A stretch of DNA of 64,000 nucleotides. It comes from Craterostigma plantagineum (lineage: Eukaryota > Streptophyta > Magnoliopsida > Lamiales > Linderniaceae). Position 1 is the first letter of the stretch. Each line of letters opens with the position of its first letter. Position numbers and translations under genes: made by a program. The notes beneath the pieces were generated by a model. It worked only from the letters and a program-made list of their open reading frames with translations, was not told the origin of the DNA and made no database searches. Positions 22,758 through 34,147 of the stretch are shown piece after piece. Location: positions 62,001 through 126,000 of the forward strand of contig JAPQWV010000499.1 in NCBI GenBank assembly GCA_027422505.1. Reading direction: 5' to 3'.

Positions 22758-24596
22758 GTTAAGCGTTTGCTTGTCCTTAAGCAAAGTATATTAAAAGCAA
22801 AATAAGTATAAATCATGTAACTTATCACTTTAAAAATGACAGTATATATAGATATCATGTAGGCAACGTCGGAAAACACATACGAGATCAAACGATTATC
22901 TACGCTACTGACCTTACTAATAGCAATCAAGATTCGCACCTCACAGGAATTCACTCAGATCACTCGGTGTATAGGTAAAAAATGTCAATGAATTCTCTCA
23001 GTTCACGCATTAATCTAATCTCTACCATAAGCTTGCAAACGATTCATAAATCTATTACTCTCGCTGATAAAACGGAAATTAGAAGGTTTTTTTCTTTTCT
23101 TTTTTTTTGCTGGGTATACCGGGCTCAAGTATGCGAAGTAGGCAAATAATAAGTAGCACAAACGATATGAGCAGTATCAGTGTCGGGATCACGCTATCGT
23201 CTCGAATGCACCGAATGTCCTGCATTTCTTTCTTTTTTTGTAGTTCTTCTTTTGACTTCGTCGTTATTTCACTTTGGCCTTCTTCTTTCATTCTTAGGAT
23301 CACATATACCCCTTTTTTCGAGAAATCGAAAGATTATCGGAGGTAGGGTTCTCAGAATTTCGACGGTGCTAAGCTCCCCTTCTCTCGGCCTCTTTGCGAG
23401 TGAGAGATTATCAATGGAAGAGTTCTTAACTTCTTTTCAGGCTCAACTTTGGTATAGGTCCGGCTGCGCTTTTCAACTCCCGCATTCAACTTCCACTTCC
23501 ACTATTGCTCCGGTTGGGTTTATTTCTGAAGGCTTATTTGTGTTGGTCCTTTTTTTTAGAAAGAAAAGACTGAGGCTCAAAGTGGCTAATTATGGTGATC
23601 AGTCGTGGTCGGAAACTTTGGCTATGACTTAATTCCTAATACCTTCCATATTTCACGCAATGTCACTTTAGCAATTTCAAAACGTAATACGCAAGCAAGT
23701 TCTAGAGAGAAATAAATTAAGAATGATTCACACAACCAAAAAAAATGAGCAAAAAGCTCGTAGGCTCAAAAATCTCACAAAAATTGGGTTATGCGTACGA
23801 ATCTTTCATGTATCGCCAAGTTCATCATGTAAGAAAAACATCGACTACGCATGCGGATCCTAATTACTCACATTAGTCTAAAATAAAATCAATCTGTCCA
23901 TGATAAAAAAAAAACATGAATTTGAAAAATTTTACCCTTATTTTCATGTAATTCAACAAATCATGCACATTTAGTAATGTCCGAATCTGTTTCGCGCAAT
24001 TCCCTCCCCCCACACTTAAATTTTACGTTGTCTGCAACGTAATAATATGTAACTCATGGAAGAAGAAAATAATAATAGTTGAGCGAACTTCCCTGAATTG
24101 ATCGATGTGCATGTTTCGTAAAAGCCTTTTCCCCACACTTAGGACTTGATTCCCGCTAACAGCTAGAAAGCAAGCTTATGATGAATGAACCTTACCCAAA
24201 TCAGCTTAGAACCTGTTGAAAATCATAGCTAAACGGCACGTCATAGCAATTTTACAATAACGAAATATAAGAAACAAAAACTGATTTGCATAAATAATAC
24301 TTGGGTTGCCTCACAAGAAGCGCTTTTCTTTAATGTCTTTTAGCTAGACATAGCCCGGAAAATTTTCAAGGCGGTTGAAAATCGTAGCGCGATCCTCCCT
24401 CAACGAAACACGGAATGGTAGTTGCTGTCCTTTTTTTCCATGTCGCTTACCTAAAAGTCATATTCCGCCTTTCAACTTTTCGCTTTCGTCTTCTCTTCTT
24501 CAAAATCAAACATTAATTAGCACACCTGTCGAACATCAAGACAAGACAAAGAAAATCGAAATAGAAAACAAGTAAATCAATTTAGACACCACCGTC
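22758..24596 (-). other. Internal region of the non-autonomous element, mostly non-coding
   Basis: This is about 1.8 kb of AT-rich sequence without gag or pol motifs. It contains C-rich plus-strand tracts near 24001 and 24131 (CCCCACACTTA), which are purine-rich on the element strand, and GGGTTGCCTCACAAGAAGCGCT-like sequence near 24303, a pattern I associate with Athila/Tat-group leaders. The only notable frame is 23079-23303. Confidence 0.55.
23079..23303 (-). CDS. Small ORF with coiled-coil and one predicted membrane segment
   Basis: This 74-residue minus-strand frame has a charged helix (KEEGQSEITTKSKEELQKKKEM), then a strongly hydrophobic stretch (VIPTLILLISFVLLIICLL) and a Lys-rich end. 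It lies close to the 3' LTR in element orientation, where Athila-group elements carry env-like genes with membrane segments, so a decayed remnant of such a gene is possible. There is no homologue I recognise. The frame is short in AT-rich DNA, and a chance ORF is a serious alternative. Confidence 0.3.
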   Translation of the reverse strand: MILRMKEEGQSEITTKSKEELQKKKEMQDIRCIRDDSVIPTLILLISFVLLIICLLRILEPGIPSKKKEKKKTF

Positions 24597-24611
24597 CCGG
24601 CAACGGCGCCA
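24597..24611 (-). other. Primer binding site, tRNA-Asp type
   Basis: The minus strand reads TGGCGCCGTTGCCGG five bases after the LTR end. This matches the 3' end of plant tRNA-Asp as used by Athila-group elements and fixes the orientation. Confidence 0.8.
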
Positions 24612-24616
24612 AAATT

Positions 24617-24807
24617 TGGTCGCGTCATAAACGGCCAGAAATAAAATTTATAACCTTACTAAAACGAGTATAGCAAATGTAAGGATCGTCTCCACATGAA
24701 CGATGGTTGATTTACTTCTATATCAAAATTCGATCGATAACAACAACAACAACAACAATAATAATTATAATAATAGTAATAATAATAATAGGGGGGGTTA
24801 GTTTTTC
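24617..24807 (-). repeat. Truncated 5' LTR of the non-autonomous element
   Basis: About 190 bp match 17691-17884 (GGTCGCGTC start, conserved block GATCGTCTCCACA, AAC/AAT repeats, G run). Similarity then stops abruptly, so roughly 90% of this LTR was lost by deletion. Confidence 0.8.
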
Positions 24808-25640
24808 ATAAGATCCTAATTGTTATATAACAACAAAAGCCGTGTTCATCTGTTGGCTTTGCATGCAACACATATCAATAAAGAAAATTCAGAAAGCTGA
24901 CATGACAACCGAACCTATTTAGAAGCTTAGATGCTCATTTGGATATTGCTTCGGCTTCTGCTATGGTCAAGAAAGTGTCGGGCGTCTACAGAAGTACTAA
25001 TAATCAAGCTTCAGATTTACTACCACCTCGAGGCTCAGCATTATAGTTCAATATCGAGCTAGCTTGAGAGAGTCCTCTTATGTTTTCATTATAGTTCAAT
25101 ATCAAGTATTTTATGCATGAATATAATAAGTATTTTAAGTCTAAAATTAAGTACTCAATTATTAGATTCAAGTATTTAACATAGTTTGACGGTGAAGTTG
25201 CAAATAACTTCTTTTTGCGTTGATGCTTATAAATGCCATTACCATGTAAACTTGTCAATTACTCTTATGACGATGACTCGCTCCAATATAAGAATTTTTG
25301 TTAATATAGTAAGTACTTTAGTATTAGATAATTGACCTTATTACGTAATATGTTTTATTTAACCTTTTAGTATTAGACGATTCGCTCAAATTCACATGTA
25401 TTTTCTGAATAAATATAAGTATTTCTTGCCTAAACTTAAGTACTTTTGTCTCATAAGTATTTTTCATGTTGAATTTAAGTACTCTAACTACTACAAAGGT
25501 GAACTTGTCAGGAAGCTCATTTTAGCAAATTTTGTGGTGTTGATGAAGACCAGTGACCTTATTATGTAAGATGTTTGACTAAACCCCGCAATTTTAGTAT
25601 TAGATGATTCGCTCCAATTCACACGTATTTTTCTGTATAA
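24808..25640. repeat. Diverged satellite-related edge
   Basis: This is an AT-rich stretch with repeated AAGTATTT and AAGTACTT motifs and blocks such as TTAGTATTAGAtgATTcGCTC that recall the neighbouring satellite (GATGTTTGA, CATGTTG, AAGTACTT). It is too diverged to cut into clean monomers. The first about 200 bp (24808-25000) show no relation to anything else here. No gene is supported. Confidence 0.5.
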
Positions 25641-26164
25641 ATATAATCATTTCTTTTCTGAATTTAAGTATTCTGTATGTTGGTGATGAATAATGAAACT
25701 AATATGTGTGATGTTTGATGAAAAGCTACCAATTTAGTCATACATGTCACGCTACAATTTGTTTGTATTTTCTGCTCCCAATATGGTATTTTTCTCCCTA
25801 AATTAGGTATTTGAAGACACGATTTAGGTACGTTATCCCAAAATTTATGTACTTCTCTTGGATTGAAAGTGAGTTGCGAGAAAGAAGTATTTTGCATGTT
25901 GGTGATGAACAATGAAAACTAATATGTGTGATGTTTGATGAAAAGCTACCAATTTAGTCATAGATGTCACGCACGATCTGTTTGTATTTTCTGCTCTAAA
26001 TAAGGTATTTTACTCCATTAATAAGGTATTTGAAGACTCGACTAAGGTATTTTATCCCAAAATTTAAGTACTTCTCTTGGATTGAAAGTGAGTTGTGAGA
26101 AATAAGTATTTTGCATGTTGCTGATGAACAATGAAACTAATATGTGTGATGTTTGATGAAAAGC
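25641..26164. repeat. Satellite array, block 1 (about 219-bp monomers)
   Basis: A little over two monomers lie between the diverged edge and the insertion at 26165. The signature is GCATGTTGGTGATGAACAATG recurring every 217-219 bp (here near 25676, 25890 and 26113). Confidence 0.88.
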
Positions 26165-26646
26165 TGTAACGACCCATCCCATACCGGGTGTTGCTTGTAG
26201 CATTCGTCCCTACCGGGACCTGTGGGGTTGGGCCCACCACACTCCGACTGATAGTCTGGCCCCACCGTATCACCACTTAACCTTCCAGCGTGCTTTGTCC
26301 TCACTCACACGCACCCTGGACAAACTTCCCAGGGGGTCACCATCCCTAGATTTCCCCAAGTCAAGCACGCATAACTTCGGAGTTTCTATAGATGGACTCC
26401 CGAAAAGGTAGGTCGACCTTGGTGATATGAGTAGTACTATCAATTTTCTTATACGATTCTTAGCCTGACACGCCCATACATTGTCAGTCTCAGGATCCCC
26501 TCTCATTCGGGTGTCAGATCGGTTCCTTCAAGTATCCCTTCACTTAGAAGTCTGCCAGGAGCCGCTCCTTGTCCGTGCACCTCGTCGGCCCCGGGAGTGA
26601 CAACACGTAAACACCTGTGACGACCCTCGCGCTCTGATACCACACC
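26165..26646 (-). mobile_element. 5S-rRNA-derived LTR-like block (Cassandra-like)
   Basis: This starts TGTAACGACCC inside a satellite monomer. Bases 26325-26394, read on the minus strand, resemble the 5S rRNA internal promoter region: AACTCCGAAGTTATGCGTGCTTG (A box/intermediate element area) and, after a diverged spacer, GGGATGGTGACCCCCTGGGAAG (C box area). Cassandra-type TRIM elements carry such 5S-derived sequence in their LTRs. A tRNA-iMet PBS-like site lies at 26631-26642. I cannot find a second LTR copy, so the element is partial or chimeric. Confidence 0.6.
26631..26642 (-). other. PBS-like site (initiator Met tRNA)
   Basis: The minus strand reads TGGTATCAGAGC, the same primer motif as at 11527-11538, a few bases inside the LTR fragment that starts at 26647. 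It suggests that 26647-27512 is the 3' part of a former 5' LTR of family A. Confidence 0.75.
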
Positions 26647-27512
26647 TGCGACGACACTCATGTTCTAATTAAGGTTAGTGGCGGATTTTCGCAACGTAAG
26701 CCGCGGAAGGCACGTCAAACAATTTTTGTTTCGTAAATTATAATGTATTACAACAAAATATCATTTACACTGTTAATCTATACAAATTGCCGTAGCCCCA
26801 AATGCCAAAAGAACAAAATCCTAAAGTCGCTCCCCAGGTCGTTATCCATGTACCGCCCCGCCCTCAAAAGTCCGTGGAGCACCGCCACCAGCCGCCTTAG
26901 TCTTGACGCGCGTCGGCGTCAGACCCAGTACCTACAACACGTAAACACTGAGCGATTTGCCCAGTAGGTGAATAGAAATGCATGTATGCACGTGAACGCT
27001 CCCAAATCCCAATGTCTCACATGCAAAGTACACTCTTTTTTCCCACATTTCTATCTCAAACCACATAACACAAGGCCCTAGGCCAGACTCGACACCTCGC
27101 ATGCCTATAACATAACGAAAGCTTACACTAGCAGCGTTTTGACATTCACGCAACTGCCCTACTAGGTCGCTCTTTCGTAACCGGTTGCCGACGTTGACAG
27201 CGTTTTGACGTTCACGCAACTGCCCTGTCAATGTCCCTCCGCTGAAAATCAAATCACGACAGTTTTGCACATCGGCATCACGCCCGAGTAGACAAGATGT
27301 CCATGCCTGTCTGCCGTCAGGTGTCATATGAGTGCCAACCTCGACTTCTCAACGAGCCAATCAAACACAATAATCTCGAACTACCCCGCTCAGCGATACG
27401 CCAAAATATTACCGTCTTCACACGGCATAAGTATCTCACCCCTGTGATATGATATGCATATGCTATGCATATAAACGTGATAACAAATGAAATCATGATA
27501 CCACATGAAACG
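26647..27512 (-). mobile_element. Truncated LTR, family A
   Basis: The plus strand from about 26647 aligns with 19417 onward (GGCGGATTT.CGCAACGTAAGCCGCGGAAGG, AAAAGTCCGTGGAGCACCGCCACCAGCCGCC). It breaks off at about 27512, where the satellite resumes. About 45 bp of the satellite monomer expected at this junction are missing, so insertion was followed by a deletion. Confidence 0.8.
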
Positions 27513-30500
27513 TATGTTCTGCTCAAAATAAGGTATTCTATTCCGCAAGTTAGGTATTTGGGGACTCGATTTAGGTATTTTATCCCAAAATTTAAGTACT
27601 TCTCTTGGGTTGAAAGTGAGTTGCGAGAAAGAAGTATTTTGCATGTTAGTGATGAACAATGAAACTAATATGTGTGATGTTTGATGAAAAACTATCAATT
27701 TAGTCATAGATGTCACGCTACGATCTGTTTGTATTTTCTGCTCCAAATAAGGTATTTTCTTTCGTAAGTTAGGTATCTGCGGACTCGATTTAAGTATTTT
27801 ATCCCAAAATTAAAGTACTTCTCTTGGGTTGAAAGTGAGTTGCGAGAAAGAAGTATTTTGCATGTTGGTGATGAACAATGAAACTAATATGTGTGATGTT
27901 TGTTGAAAAGCTACCAATTTAGTCATAGATGTCACGCTACGATCTGTTTGTATTTTCTGCTCCAAATAAGGTAATTTCTTCCGTAAGTTAGGTATTTGGG
28001 GACTCGATTTAGGTATTTTATCCCAAAATTTAAGTACTTCTCCTGGCTTGAAAGTGAGTTGCGAGAAAGAAGTATTTTGCTTGTTGGTGATGAACAATGA
28101 ATCCAATATGTGTGATGTTTGATGGAAAGCTACCAATTTAGTCATAGATGTCACGCTACGATCTGTTTGTATTTTCTGCTCCAAATAAGGTATTTTCTTT
28201 CGTAAGTTAGGTATCTGCGGACTCGATTTAAGTATTTTATCCCAAAATTAAAGTACTTCTCTTGGGTTGAAAGTGAGTTGCGAGAAAGAAGTATTTTGCA
28301 TGTTGGTCATGAACAATGAAACTAATATGTGTGATGTTTGTTGAAAAGCTACCAATTTAGTCATAGATGTCACACTACGATCTGTTTGTATTTTCTGCTC
28401 CAAATAAGGTAATTTCTTCCGTAAGTTAGGTATTTGGGGACTCGATTTAGGTATTTTATCCCAAAATTTAAGTACTTCTCCTGGCTTGAAAGTGAGTTGC
28501 GAGAAAGAAGTATTTTGCTTGTTGGTGATGAACAATGAATCCAATATGTGTGATGTTTGATGGAAAGCTACCAATTTAGTCATAGATGTCACGCTACGAT
28601 CTGTTTGTATTTTCTGCTCCAAATAAGGTATTTTCTTCCGTAAGTTAGGTATTTGCGGACTCGATTTAAGTATTTTATCCCAAAATTTAAGTACTTCTCT
28701 TGGGTTGAAACTGAGTTGCGAAAAAGAAGTATCTTGCATGTTGGTGATGAACAATGAAACAAATATTGTGATCTTTGTTGAAAAGCTACCAATTTAGTCA
28801 TAGATGTCACGCTACGATCTGTTTGTATTTTCTGCTCCAAATAAGGTATTTTCTTCCGTAAGTTAGGTATTTGGGGACTCGATTAGGTATTTTATCCCAA
28901 AATTTAAGTACTTCTCCTGGCTTGAAAGTGAGTTGCGAGAAAGAAGTATTTTGCATGTTGGTGATGAACAATGAAACTAATATTTGTGATGTTTGATGAA
29001 AAACTACCAATTTAGTCATAGATGTCACGCTACGATCTGTTTGTATTTTCTGCTCCAAATAAGGTATTTTCTTCCGTAAGTTAGGTATTTGCGGACACGA
29101 TTTAAGTATTTTATCCCAAAATTTAAGTACTTCTCTTGGGTTGAAAGGGAGTTGCGAGAAAGAGGTATTTTGCATGTTGGTGATGAACAGTAAAACTAAT
29201 ATGTGTGATGTTTGATGAAAAGCTACCAATTTAGTCATCGATGTCACGCTACGATCTGTTTGTATTGTCCTCTCCAAATGAGGTATTTTCCTACCTAAAT
29301 TAGGTATTTGAGGACTCAATTTACGTATTTTATGCCAAAACTTAAGTACTTCTCTTGGATTGAAAGTGAGTTGCGAGAAAGAAGTATTTTGCGTGTTGGT
29401 GATGAACAATGAAACTAATATTTGTGATGTTTGTTGAAAAGCTACCAATTTAGTCATAGATGTCACGCTACGATCTGTTTGTATTTTCTGCTCCAAATAA
29501 GGTATTTTCCTCCCTATATTAGCTATTTGTGGACTCGATTTAGGTATTTTATACCAAAATTTGAGTACTTCGCTTGGATTGAAAGTGAGTTACCAGAAAG
29601 AAGTATTTTGCATGTTGGTGATGAACAATGAAACTAATATTTGTGATGTTTGATCAAAAACTACCAATTTAGTCGTAGATGTCACGCTACGATCTGTTTG
29701 TATTTTCTGCTCCAAATAAGGTATTTTCATCCGTAAATTAGGTGATTGAGGACTCTATTTAGGTATTTTATACCAAAATTTAAGTACTTCTCTTATATTG
29801 AAAGTGAGTTGCTAGAAAGAAGTATTTTGCATGTTGGTGATGAACAATGAAAATAATGTGTGATGTTTGATGAAAAGCTACCAATTTAGGATAGATGTCA
29901 CGCCACGATTTGTTTGTATTTTCTGCTCCAAATAAGGTATATTCTTCCGTAAGTTAGCTATTTGGGGACTCGATTTAGGTATTTTATACCAAAATATAAG
30001 TACTTCTCTTGGGTTGAAAGTGAGTTGCGAGAAAGAAGTATTTTGCATGTTGGTGATGAACAATGAAACTAATATGTGTTATGTTTGTTGAAAAGCCACC
30101 TATTTAGTCATTGATGCCAGGCTACGGTTTGTATTTTCTGCTCCAAATAAGGTATTTTACTCCCTAAATTAGGTATTTGAGGACTCGATTTAGGTATTTT
30201 ATACCAAAATTTAAGTACTTCTCTTGCCTTGAAAGTGAGTTGCGAGAAAGAAGTATTTTGCATGTTGGTGATGAACAGTGAAACTAATATGTGTGATGTT
30301 TGATGAAAAACTACCAATTTAGTCATAGATGTCACGCTACGATCTGTTTGTATTTTCTGCTCGAAATAAGGGATTTTCCTCCCTAAATTAGGTATTTGAG
30401 GACTCGATTTAGGTATTTTATGCCAAAATTTAAGTACTTCTCTTGCCTTGAAAGTGAGTTGCGAGAAAGAAGTATTTTGCATGTTGGTGGTGAACAGTGA

Positions 30501-31200
30501 AACTAATATGTGTGATGTTTGAGAAAAGCTACCAATTTAGTCATAGATGTCACGCTACGATCTGTTTGTATTTTCTGCTCCTAACAAGGTATTGCCCTCC
30601 CTGAATTAGGTATTTGAAGACTCGAATTAGATTTTTTATCCCAATATTTAAGTACTTCCTTTGAATTGAAATAGAGTTGCGAGAAAGAAGTATTTTGCAT
30701 GTTGGTGATGAAAATGAAACTAATATGTGTGATGTTTGATGAAAAACTACCAATTTAGTCATAGATGTCACGCTACGATCTGTTTGTATTTTCTGCTCGA
30801 AATAAGGGATTTTCCTCCCTAAATTAGGTATTTGAGGACTCGATTTAGGTATTTTATGCCAAAATTTAAGTACTTCTCTTGGGTTGGATGTGAGTTGCGA
30901 GAAAGAAGTATTTTGAATGTTGGTGATGAACAATGAAACTAATATGTGTGATGTTTGTTGAAAAGCTATCAATTTAGTCATAGATGTCACACTATGATCT
31001 GTTTGTATTTTCTGCTCCAAATAAGGTATTTTCTTCCGTAAGTTAGGTATTTGGGGACTCGATTTAGGCATTTTATCCCAAAATTTAAGTACTTCTCTTG
31101 GGTTGAAAGTGAGTTGCGAGGAAGAAGTATTTTGCATGTTGGTGATGAACAATGAAACTAATATGTGTTATGTTTGTTGAAAACCTACCAATTTAGTCAT
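27513..31200. repeat. Satellite array, block 2
   Basis: About 17 monomers of roughly 219 bp stand in direct orientation; the GCATGTTGG landmark occurs at 28736, 28953, 29172, 29391 and 29610. Each monomer holds four 21-bp subunits beginning (A)AGGTATTT or AAGTACTT, then about 135 bp without such subrepeats. Many monomers lack stops on the minus strand, giving long but repetitive frames (up to 229 codons). Confidence 0.95.
31196..31200. other. Target site duplication GTCAT (left)
   Basis: This matches 34148-34152 on the far side of the solo LTR. Both copies belong to the satellite motif TTTAGTCAT. Confidence 0.93.
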
Positions 31201-34147
31201 TGTCAGGAACCGAAACCTTACACCTTTTCATGCATTCATATAAATTTATGCAATTGTATAATTAATTTCGTGATAGAAGTATAAATGAGAATAATATTAG
31301 TTAAGGCAGTATAGTTCGAGATTTTCAAATGATTATAGGTTGTGAAATGTGGAATGTTACGAACTTAGAAATTTATAAGTAAGGAATTTCCAAATAGGTA
31401 GAGTGCGAAAATAAGAGTTTTACAAATTGGGAAGAAAAGTATTACGTAAAAAGCCTTCTTAAGTAAAGTTATGAAAACCAAGTCATAGAAGAAATAAATT
31501 TAATAGTAAAATAATATATGCAAGTGTTAGAATTTGGATAAGTGTTAATGAAATGTCGATGTCATTTAGTTATGAGAACACGCTACTATAAGATAATAAC
31601 TGAAAGAAAAAGACTAAGTATTCATTCATCACTTATATATATATATATATATGTATATTTACTTTTTAGTTTGCGAATTAAATTCGCCAAGTAAGGAAGA
31701 AGCAAGATTTTTACGAGTCTGGGAAATTTCGAAGCTTTCATAATTCGAAAACTTAGTAGTGAAGGAAAGATAAAAAAAAAAATAATAATAATAAATCACA
31801 AGTGTTTCTTATAGTTATGATAAGTATGGATAAAGTATAGCTCAACATCATTTGCTTATTTCAACACGTAAATCATAAGATAAAGTAATAAGGAAATAGT
31901 CTGTGCTACCTTTCACCATTTTCGAAAGCTAAGGATAGAAAGGAAACCATTAAGCTGAGGAAAGTGTAAGGAATTTTCGTTATGACCTAACATCATTGAT
32001 TTATTTGTTAGCATGCATAAAGAAGTTGTAGGAACAGTTTTCAAGAGTTGAAGCACTTATAGGTCTGATTGTAACATACTACGACTGTTAAGATTTATAT
32101 CAAGTATCGGAAGGTTTCAATATTTGATAATTATGGGAAGCTAAGAAGTTTAGAGAATTTCAGAGTATTAAAAAAAAGGGGTAGGATTCTTTACTTTGAA
32201 TTTACGTTTAAATCATGAGTTATTATATTTTTGAAGTACTTAGGAGCATGGAACGTTGCTTAAACTATGTGTTATATCGATTTTGGGTTTTTAGGGTTTA
32301 ATCAGACTTTGAAGGATTTTAGGAAGAAAAATTGTGTTGTTTTATAAGTATACTGCTTTCGAGATTTTGAATGAGTTTGAAATAATAGGGTCGAGATTGA
32401 AATATGCTAAATATTAACAAAGGATCGAGTCTTTAAAGTGTCTTGATTAGAATAGATAGTTCGATATATGAACTGGATGAAGTTTTAAGAATTTGAGGGA
32501 AATCTCTAGAGAAGATGTCGAATTATAATGTCGACAGAGATATAATATCGAGTAAAATATCGGGTTGTAAAATGTCGAGTATAATGTCGAATAGGATGTC
32601 GAGATGAATTGGTATTTGTTAGATAAATGTCGAGATGGATCGATAATTGTTAGAGAAGATGTCGAGTTGTTGGAAGAAAACAGATGAACATCGAAATCAG
32701 ATTCCAAGACACATGTCGACATTTTACATTTCGAGTTATGATTATTAAATGTCGAGTTGTTAGATGTCGAGAGCTGCTTTGAATAATGTCGAGTAGTGAT
32801 GAAAGTCAAATATTATGATAAAATGTCGAGTGGTGATAAAATGTCGAGTTATGATATCGAGGTTTATAAATTCGTTAGATAGAATCTCTAATATGATATC
32901 GAAACGAATGTCAAATGATAATTCTGGGTAGGTTATGATGTTGAGATCATTGTTAATAATAATGACTATACAATTCCTTAGCCTAAAAGAAAACGATATC
33001 ATCATTAATAAAATAATATATATATCTATGTAAAAATTAGGGTTTTGATATAAAATAAGTCAGGGTTTCCGGTAAAGGCTACGAATAAGAAACGCACATG
33101 CATAATAATAAAGCATGCATATCACATACGCATATCATTATAGGGATTTTACATTTACGGATAAAAATAATTGTATAGGTCAGGAATCTGATAAAGGTAA
33201 GGGCAAAGCTGTTTAGGCGAACGGGGAAATAGGCGAAACTTGTGAGTATGATTTGCAACATGTACCCTATGTGCCTTATATGTTTTCATGCTTTCTATGG
33301 ATTAATTGATTAGTACGTGATATATGTGCTGTTTTTGAATTGACGTGAACTATGTGATCGTGACGTGCTCTCACATGATTTATGTGTAATATAAGGTATT
33401 TCATATAGTACTGCATACATATAAAAGAAAGGGAGAAACCGTTATGACTGCTACGACTACAGATGGTATGATACGGATGCTACGGCATATATCCCTACAA
33501 ATCGGGGGATTATTACAGAGTCCTGTACAGGCAACACGTATCCCTACAAATAGGGGGATTCGACATGGTTACAGAGTCCCATGCATGGGCGCCGACTGGG
33601 CGTACAGTATAGTCTAGCTAGTCTATAACGGGAGTATCATAATAAATGGACATATTTGAAATGGCATGTGATCTACGGATCCTATGAATGATCGTTATAT
33701 GAACGTTGATTATGTGAACGATGATTATATGATTTAAAATGGCATGGTTACGATATTGATGGAAAGGAACGGTAACTGTTTATTTTATTTGTTACTTGCA
33801 TTAATTAACATGTTGCGATCATACTCTGAATCGGTGTCTTCCCAGTTGTGTAGATAATTAGCAGACGGCGTAGAAAGCATATCATATAGCATGGATTCAA
33901 GGTTGGCCAACTACGCTCTCCTCCTACTCCCCTCTGGTTCATCGTTAGCATATAGAATAGAAACGGTTTTAGACTGTTACATTTTGTGACTCGTATGATA
34001 GGTACATATATGTACATTATTGTGAACGGAACTAGATCGGATGTACGCACCCGTTTTTATTAAAGGAAATGGTTATGGAAATCGCGAAAAATTTTATATG
34101 AATATTTTATAGCTGCGTAAAAAGGTAATAGGAAACGGGGCGCTACA
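31201..34147 (+). mobile_element. Solo LTR, family B, inside the satellite
   Basis: This 2,947-bp unit starts TGTCAGGAACC, ends GGGGCGCTACA and is flanked by GTCAT. No PBS, internal region or coding sequence is present. It differs from family A but ends similarly to the chromovirus LTR. A field of ATGTCGAG motifs lies at 32510-32900, an AT run at 31634-31652, and a twice-repeated ATCCCTACAAAT.GGGGGATT near 33490 and 33540. Confidence 0.93.

Larger units (their letters stand above)
17691..24807 (-). mobile_element. Non-autonomous LTR element with tRNA-Asp-type PBS (Athila-like/LARD-like), right end truncated
   Basis: The sequence starting TGGTCGCGTC at 17691 recurs at 24617 and is followed by matching sequence for about 190 bp, including an (AAC)n tract. 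Just left of 24617, on the minus strand, is a PBS TGGCGCCGTTGCCGG. A purine tract next to 22745 marks the other LTR. This defines a minus-oriented element with LTRs of about 1,970 bp (nested solo LTR excluded) and an internal region of only about 1,870 bp without gag or pol. Athila-group elements share such large LTRs and this PBS type; group assignment is inferred. It sits inside the unrecognised ORF. The 5' LTR is cut at about 24807, so no target duplication can be confirmed. Confidence 0.75.

Noticed and set aside
23180..23632. 150-codon plus-strand frame in the non-autonomous element
   Set aside because: Opposite to the element, T-rich low-complexity start, no domain; less convincing than the minus-strand frame with a membrane segment.
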